The notes under the pieces: generated by a model
Seen by the model: the letters and a program-made list of their open reading frames with translations, nothing else
Databases searched by the model: none
What the model was told of the DNA's origin: nothing
Shown here: one piece after another, positions 59,701 to 64,000 of the stretch
How the letters are laid out: the number at the start of each line of letters is the position of its first letter
Position numbering within the stretch: the first letter of the stretch is position 1
Assembly: GCA_051208045.1 (NCBI GenBank)
Contig: JBPJFY010000017.1
Coordinates: 1-64,000, forward strand
Length of the DNA stretch: 64,000 bases
Reading direction: 5' to 3'
From: LZORAL124-50-18 sp051208045
GTDB taxonomy: Bacteria; Pseudomonadota; Gammaproteobacteria; Pseudomonadales; Oleiphilaceae
Made by a program: the position numbers and the translations under genes

Positions 59701-60857
59701 GCTGATTCTTTTGTAGGTGGCTCACCAGGACGCATCATCCGATAAATTTCGACAAGAGCCTCCAGCTGTGATTTTGTAGGGTCGATTCGCAGCGTATCTG
59801 AGACAAACGGACCACAATCAAGCTCGTTGGTGTAGAGAACCTCAAACTGCTTTATCTCGCTTGCATAAAGCTTTTCTAATACATCTTCTGTAACTTCTGT
59901 ATTACACTCAACCAACAGCTCGCCGGTTTGGGTGTCAACAATATCTTTGGCGACCACTCTTCCAATCATATACTCTCGAGGAATCAACAGCTCCTCGATC
60001 CCTGCTTTTTCCAGTTGCCGTATATGTCTGGAGGTAATTCGTCGACCTTCTTCAACAATGATATTGCCTTTATTATCCACAATGTCAAAAGTCGCAATAT
60101 CGCCCCGCAATCGACTGGGTACCAATTCCAGCTTCGCCGACTCACCTTCAAGGAAAAAGGTGCTGGTATCGAAAAACATGTCGAGCATTTCTTCAGACGA
60201 ATACCCGAGCGCTCTCAACAGGATGGAAGCGGCGAGTTTTCGGCGACGATCTATACGCACAAAGACGCAGTCCTTCGGGTCAAATTCAAAATCCAGCCAA
60301 GAACCACGATAAGGAATCACACGGGCAGAATAAAGCAACTTCCCGGAAGAGTGTGTTTTGCCCTTATCATGATCAAAAAACACACCGGGAGACCGATGCA
60401 GCTGGGAGACAATCACTCGCTCCGTACCGTTAACGACAAATGTGCCATTCTCGGTCATCAGCGGCATTTCACCCATGTAAACTTCTTGCTCTTTAATATC
60501 CTTGATGGCCTTATTCGAAGAGTCCTTATCATAGATAATCAAACGAACTTTTACTCGCAACGGCGCCGCATAGGTGACACCACGCAATTGGCATTCTTTT
60601 ACATCGAATGCGGGCTCACCCAATCGATACGACACATACTCAAGCGCTGCATTCCCCGAAAAACTCATAATTGGAAAAACGGATTTGAATGCTGCATGCA
60701 ATCCAACTTCCTGTCGTCCTGCCGCATCAGCCTCCAATTGTAAAAAACTTTTGTAAGAATCCAACTGAATGGCCAACAGATATGGCACATCCATCACGGT
60801 TGGGTGTTTACCAAAATCTTTTCGGATTCGTTTTTTCTCAGTATAAGAGTATGTCAT
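56784..60857 (-). CDS. rpoB: RNA polymerase beta subunit
   Basis: A 1357-residue beta subunit ([20 protein letters not shown]). The rifampicin pocket [32 protein letters not shown] is wild type, with Asp521 corresponding to E. coli Asp516. Other core motifs are [29 protein letters not shown] and [13 protein letters not shown]. It ends [11 protein letters not shown]. It is preceded by a 152-bp spacer with an attenuator-like hairpin after rplL. Confidence 0.99.
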   Translation of the reverse strand: [1357 protein letters not shown]

Positions 60858-60946
60858 TAGGGTACCCCAGGGGTTGAAATCGTGCGAGGGATCAATTCAG
60901 ATGCTTAAAGCGTATTAAGCTAATATTCTATTTAGCGTAAAAACGG

Positions 60947-60975
60947 AAAAAGGCCGGCAGTATACACTACCAGCC
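60947..60975 (-). terminator. Attenuator between rplL and rpoB
   Basis: On the minus strand GGCTGGTAGT (60975-60966), loop GTAT, ACTGCCGGCC (60961-60952) and TTTTT form a 10-bp stem with two G-T pairs and a T tail, 35 bp after rplL. A partial terminator at this place in E. coli makes ribosomal protein mRNA more abundant than rpoBC mRNA; the same is inferred here. A second small hairpin (ATTGC-GAAA-GCAAT) lies just upstream. Confidence 0.75.
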
Positions 60976-61009
60976 ATTTCTTATTGCTTTCGCAATAATT
61001 GTAACAGCA

Positions 61010-61387
61010 TTACTTCAGTTCTACTGTCGCACCAGCTTCTTCCAGCTCTTTCTTAGCGGCTTCAGCTTCTTCTTTGCTTGCGCCTTCTTTAACGGTCGCT
61101 GGAGCGCCATCTACCATTGCTTTAGCTTCTTTCAAGCCAAGACCAGTGATGCCACGAACTGCTTTGATAACGTTAACCTTCTTTTCACCAGCTGATGCCA
61201 GAACAATATCAAACTCAGTTTTTTCTTCAGCCGCTGCACCTGCGTCGCCAGCAGCCATAGGCACTGCTGCTACCGCTGCTGCTGCAGAAACGCCAAACTT
61301 CTCTTCCATAGCTTCAACAAGCGCAACAACATCCATTACACTCATTTCAGCAATTGCATTCAAAATATCATCTTTAGACAGAGCCAT
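61010..61387 (-). CDS. rplL: 50S ribosomal protein L7/L12
   Basis: A 125-residue stalk protein: N-terminal dimer domain (MALSKDDILNAIAEMSVMDV), an Ala/Gly hinge (about residues 35-55), and the C-terminal factor-binding domain (VIKAVRGITGLGLKEAKAMV). It is present in several copies on L10. It follows rplJ by 38 bp. Confidence 0.99.
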   Translation of the reverse strand: MALSKDDILNAIAEMSVMDVVALVEAMEEKFGVSAAAAVAAVPMAAGDAGAAAEEKTEFDIVLASAGEKKVNVIKAVRGITGLGLKEAKAMVDGAPATVKEGASKEEAEAAKKELEEAGATVELK

Positions 61388-61425
61388 TACTCATATCTCC
61401 TAGTAAATGTACACGTTTAATTAAA

Positions 61426-61956
61426 TTAGGCTGCTTCTTTCTTTTGATCACGAACTGCCGCAACAACTCGAGTGATCTTAGAAGGAATTTCATTAAGGGT
61501 TCTAGCCAATTTGGTAACAGGTGCCTGAATGACAGAGGCCAACATTGACAACGCTTGATCCCGAGTGGGCAGCTTCGCCAAGCGATCAATCTGATCTGCT
61601 CCAAGCAACTCGCCACCAACGGCAAGAGCTTTTATCTCGAACGCATTAGTATCTTTTGCAAAATCCTTCAGCACTCGTGCTGCAGCACCAGGATCTTCCA
61701 TAGAAAACGCCAATATCGTTGGCCCAACCAACGCATCAGCAATACATTCAAACTCGGTACCTTGCACTGCTCTTTTGGCCAATGTATTACGTACAATTCG
61801 TATGTAAACATTTTGGCCGCGGCACAAAGCGCGCAACTGCGTCATACCTGTAGAGGTCACACCTCGGTAATCTGCGATCACAACCGACAAAGCCCCACTA
61901 GCAGCCTCGTTGACTTCAGCTACAATAGCTTTTTTGTCTTCGAGCCTAATTGCCAC
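61426..61956 (-). CDS. rplJ: 50S ribosomal protein L10
   Basis: A 176-residue stalk base protein (VVIADYRGVTSTGMTQLRAL; C-terminal helix binds L7/L12 dimers). The L10-L12 complex represses its own translation by binding the leader, which is recognisable upstream. The ribosome-binding site is AGGAGAAA. Confidence 0.98.
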   Translation of the reverse strand: MAIRLEDKKAIVAEVNEAASGALSVVIADYRGVTSTGMTQLRALCRGQNVYIRIVRNTLAKRAVQGTEFECIADALVGPTILAFSMEDPGAAARVLKDFAKDTNAFEIKALAVGGELLGADQIDRLAKLPTRDQALSMLASVIQAPVTKLARTLNEIPSKITRVVAAVRDQKKEAA

Positions 61957-61974
61957 TGGTATTTCTCCTATTTA

Positions 61975-62105
61975 TTGACAAATACCCCTTACGGGGCGTA
62001 AAACGGTGTACAAAGTTCAGAGAACAACGCGACACCGTCTGCGCAGGAAATTAAGTTGAGTTACCAACACCTGCGGTCTTTGACAGTCTCAGCTATAGCT
62101 TTAAC
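61975..62105 (-). ncRNA. L10 leader (autoregulatory mRNA element)
   Basis: The 167-bp rplA-rplJ spacer holds, on the minus strand, CCTGCGCAGACGGTG about 80 bp before rplJ. This matches the conserved CCTGCG-AGACGGTG segment of the E. coli rplJ leader as I recall it. A CCCC-GTAA-GGGG-type hairpin lies between it and the ribosome-binding site. Bounds are approximate. Confidence 0.65.
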
Positions 62106-62123
62106 TTCAAAGAAATCGCACTA

Positions 62124-62822
62124 TCAAACCGACAACGAGCCCAAGTCTATTGACAAACCAGGCCCCATTGTTGAGGACAGTGTGATTTTTTTCATATAAA
62201 CGCCTTTAGCAGCAGCAGGCTTCGCCTTTTTCAAGTCTGCTAACAGCGCTTCCAAATTTTCTTTAATTGCAGTGGCGGAGAACTCTACATTTCCAAGCTG
62301 ACAATGAACAATTCCGTTCTTGTCATTTCTGTAACGGACTTGTCCGGCTTTGGCATTCTTTACTGCAGTCTCTACGTCAGCAGTTACCGTCCCCACCTTC
62401 GGGTTTGGCATCAAGCCGCGAGGACCTAAAATTTGACCAAGTTGCCCCACTACTCGCATGGCATCTGGAGTTGCAATTACAACCTCAAAGTTCATGTTGC
62501 CTTTTTTCACTTCGTCCGCCAACTCTTCCATGCCGACCAAATCAGCACCGGCTTCTTTCGCCTTGTCAGCATTGGCACCTTGGGTAAACACAGCAACTCG
62601 AACAGTTTTACCAGTACCGTTTGGCAATACGGTTGCACCACGAACCACCTGGTCAGATTTCCGCGCATCAATACCCAGATTCACGGCAACATCAATAGAC
62701 TCTTTAAACTTTACCTGCCCGGACAGCTCAGCCAACAGAGAAACCGCTTCTTCCACCGGGTAAAACTTACCGGATTCAATCTTTTCAGCAATAAATTTTT
62801 GTCTTTTCGTCAGCTTAGCCAT
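62124..62822 (-). CDS. rplA: 50S ribosomal protein L1
   Basis: A 232-residue L1 (AKLTKRQKFIAEKIESGKFY, GRVQ-like segment GQILGPRGLMPNPKVGTVT, MKKITLSSTMGPGLSIDLGS). It forms the mobile L1 stalk and in enterics represses the rplKA message. Its ATG overlaps the rplK stop by one base. Confidence 0.98.
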   Translation of the reverse strand: MAKLTKRQKFIAEKIESGKFYPVEEAVSLLAELSGQVKFKESIDVAVNLGIDARKSDQVVRGATVLPNGTGKTVRVAVFTQGANADKAKEAGADLVGMEELADEVKKGNMNFEVVIATPDAMRVVGQLGQILGPRGLMPNPKVGTVTADVETAVKNAKAGQVRYRNDKNGIVHCQLGNVEFSATAIKENLEALLADLKKAKPAAAKGVYMKKITLSSTMGPGLSIDLGSLSV

Positions 62823-63253
62823 TACATACCCTCCACATTCAGACCCATACTTCTCGCGGTGCCTGCAATCGTGTTTACAGCCGCATCCAGACTACCTGCT
62901 GTCAAATCTGGCTCTTTAGTCTTGGCAATCTCTTCCAACTGAGCGCGCGTCACCGTGCCAACTTTTTCAGTATTTGGCCGACCACTTCCGCTGCTGATTC
63001 CTGCTGCTTTCTTCAACAAAATGGCCGCAGGTGGAGTTTTCATGATAAAAGTAAAACTCTTATCACTATAAACAGTAATAACTACTGGTGTAGGCAGTCC
63101 CGGCTCCAGACCTTGAGTCTGGGCATTGAACGCCTTACAAAACTCCATGATATTCACACCATGCTGACCGAGTGCCGGACCAACTGGGGGACTAGGGTTT
63201 GCTTGACCAGCCTTTACCTGAAGCTTGATGTATGCATTGACCTTTTTTGCCAT
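62822..63253 (-). CDS. rplK: 50S ribosomal protein L11
   Basis: A 143-residue L11 (IKLQVKAGQANPSPPVGPAL, GQHGVNIMEFCKAFNAQTQG). It forms the GTPase-associated centre with L10 and is needed for RelA activation. The proline-rich N-terminal loop, where thiostrepton-type resistance arises, looks wild type. Confidence 0.98.
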   Translation of the reverse strand: MAKKVNAYIKLQVKAGQANPSPPVGPALGQHGVNIMEFCKAFNAQTQGLEPGLPTPVVITVYSDKSFTFIMKTPPAAILLKKAAGISSGSGRPNTEKVGTVTRAQLEEIAKTKEPDLTAGSLDAAVNTIAGTARSMGLNVEGM

Positions 63254-63303
63254 TTTTACTCCTCGGGTTCTAACGCCTTTCAGCTCCCCTTTTTAGTGAC
63301 ACG

Positions 63304-63330
63304 AAAAGCCCGCCTTAATCTAAGGCAGGC
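63304..63330 (-). terminator. Hairpin between nusG and rplK
   Basis: On the minus strand GCCTGCCTTA, loop GAT, TAAGGCGGGC and TTTT form a 10-bp stem (one G-T pair), 18 bp after the nusG stop. It could end or attenuate the secE-nusG message before rplK. Confidence 0.65.
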
Positions 63331-63347
63331 CTACTTCTAACTATATT

Positions 63348-63881
63348 CTAATCTTTCTCGACTTGACCGAATTCCAACTCTACCGGTGTTGACCTACCAA
63401 AAATCAACACAGCCACCTTAACGCGGCTCTTTTCGTAATCGACTTCTTCCACAACTCCATTGAAGTCGGCGAATGGCCCCTCAATGACTCGAACGATTTC
63501 TCCCGGCTCAAAGAGTGTTTTCGGTTTCGGCTTGGCAGCCCCACTCTCCACACGACTCAATATCGCCGCAGCCTCCGCATCAGTAATAGGCGCTGGACGA
63601 TCAGGAGTTCCGCCAATAAAGCCCATCACCCGAGGCGTTGACTTCACCAAGTGCCAGGACTCATCATCCATTTCCATCTGAACCAAAACATAACCGGGAT
63701 AAAACTTGCGCTCACTTTTTCGCTTTTTGCCGTCGCGCATTTCCACAACTTCTTCCGTCGGCACCAAGATCTCACCGAACTTATCCGTCATGTCCTTCAG
63801 CGCGATCTGCTCTTTCAGTGAACGCATTACATGCTTTTCAAATCCCGAATAAGCATGAACTACATACCAACGCTTCGCCAC
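63348..63881 (-). CDS. nusG: Transcription antitermination/termination factor NusG
   Basis: A 177-residue NusG: NGN domain (KRWYVVHAYSGFEKHVMRSL, FYPGYVLVQMEMDDESWHLV) that binds the RNA polymerase clamp, and a C-terminal KOW domain (PGEIVRVIEGPFADFNGVVE) that contacts S10 or Rho. It follows secE by 9 bp, the usual order. Confidence 0.99.
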   Translation of the reverse strand: MAKRWYVVHAYSGFEKHVMRSLKEQIALKDMTDKFGEILVPTEEVVEMRDGKKRKSERKFYPGYVLVQMEMDDESWHLVKSTPRVMGFIGGTPDRPAPITDAEAAAILSRVESGAAKPKPKTLFEPGEIVRVIEGPFADFNGVVEEVDYEKSRVKVAVLIFGRSTPVELEFGQVEKD

Positions 63882-63890
63882 CTGCTACAC

Positions 63891-64000
63891 CTATCCTATA
63901 ACACCAGAAACAATCCAGCTCACCAACGAGTCCAAGCCCCATAAAAAGAGCGCTACGATCAACACAAAAACTACCACAATGGCAGTTGTCTGCGTCAATT
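63891..64000 (-). CDS. secE: Protein translocase subunit SecE (partial, C-terminus)
   Basis: The last 36 codons of secE are open from the window edge to TAG at 63891: LTQTTAIVVVFVLIVALFLW, GLDSLVSWIVSGVIG. The hydrophobic helix followed by LWGLDSLV is the conserved C-terminal membrane segment of SecE, the partner of SecY. It lies directly upstream of nusG, confirming the assignment. Confidence 0.93.
   Translation of the reverse strand, partial: LTQTTAIVVVFVLIVALFLWGLDSLVSWIVSGVIG

Noticed and set aside
59928..60743. 271-codon plus-strand frame across rpoB
   Set aside because: Antisense to rpoB; no independent support.

Overview
The window is chromosomal DNA of a gammaproteobacterium. The glnA-ntrB-ntrC group, a MSHA type IV pilus locus in Vibrio-like gene order, OmpW and general porins, typA, prlC/yheV, and the order rplKAJL-rpoBC-rpsLG-fusA-tuf-S10-spc-alpha all fit a marine Cellvibrionales-like bacterium (Saccharophagus/Teredinibacter/Simiduia type). 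That placement is inference from gene order and protein style, not from a search. No tRNA, rRNA, CRISPR array, prophage or defence island was seen. The only mobile DNA is the first 25 codons of a transposase at the left edge.

Region 1 (1-10.1 kb) is a mixed housekeeping and envelope region: transposase edge, yheV, oligopeptidase A (prlC), a gamma-carbonic-anhydrase-like protein, an OmpW-type barrel, a CYTH triphosphatase-like protein, a general porin, dtd, pip and typA. A 600-bp gap upstream of the porin holds a palindrome, two inverted repeats and an orphan terminator that could end a small RNA.

Region 2 (10.1-15.4 kb) is the nitrogen-control block: glnA, a DUF4124 protein, ntrB and ntrC. 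A sigma-54 promoter with an upstream enhancer-like pair of NtrC sites precedes glnA. An NtrC-like operator overlaps a sigma-70-like promoter in front of ntrBC.

Region 3 (15.5-29.0 kb) is one minus-strand operon for a mannose-sensitive haemagglutinin (MSHA) type IV pilus, mshI1-I2-J-K-L-M-N-E-G-F-B-A-C-D-O-P, tightly packed with many start/stop overlaps. It supplies inner-membrane assembly proteins (I, J, G), ATPases (E, M), secretin (L), major pilin (A) and minor pilins (B, C, D, O, P). mshH and mshQ, which flank the Vibrio locus, are not present.

Region 4 (29.1-34.3 kb) is ssb, a YajR-like MFS transporter and divergent uvrA.

Region 5 (34.3-64 kb) is about 29.6 kb of minus-strand translation and transcription genes, running from the 3' end of secE through nusG, rplKAJL, rpoBC, rpsLG, fusA, tuf, and the S10, spc and alpha clusters to rplQ. 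Internal hairpins, an L10-type leader and a strong S10 promoter mark the sub-operon boundaries. This region is conventional. I do not see a plainly undescribed system in the window; the best leads are regulatory or concern start-codon choice and are listed as findings.
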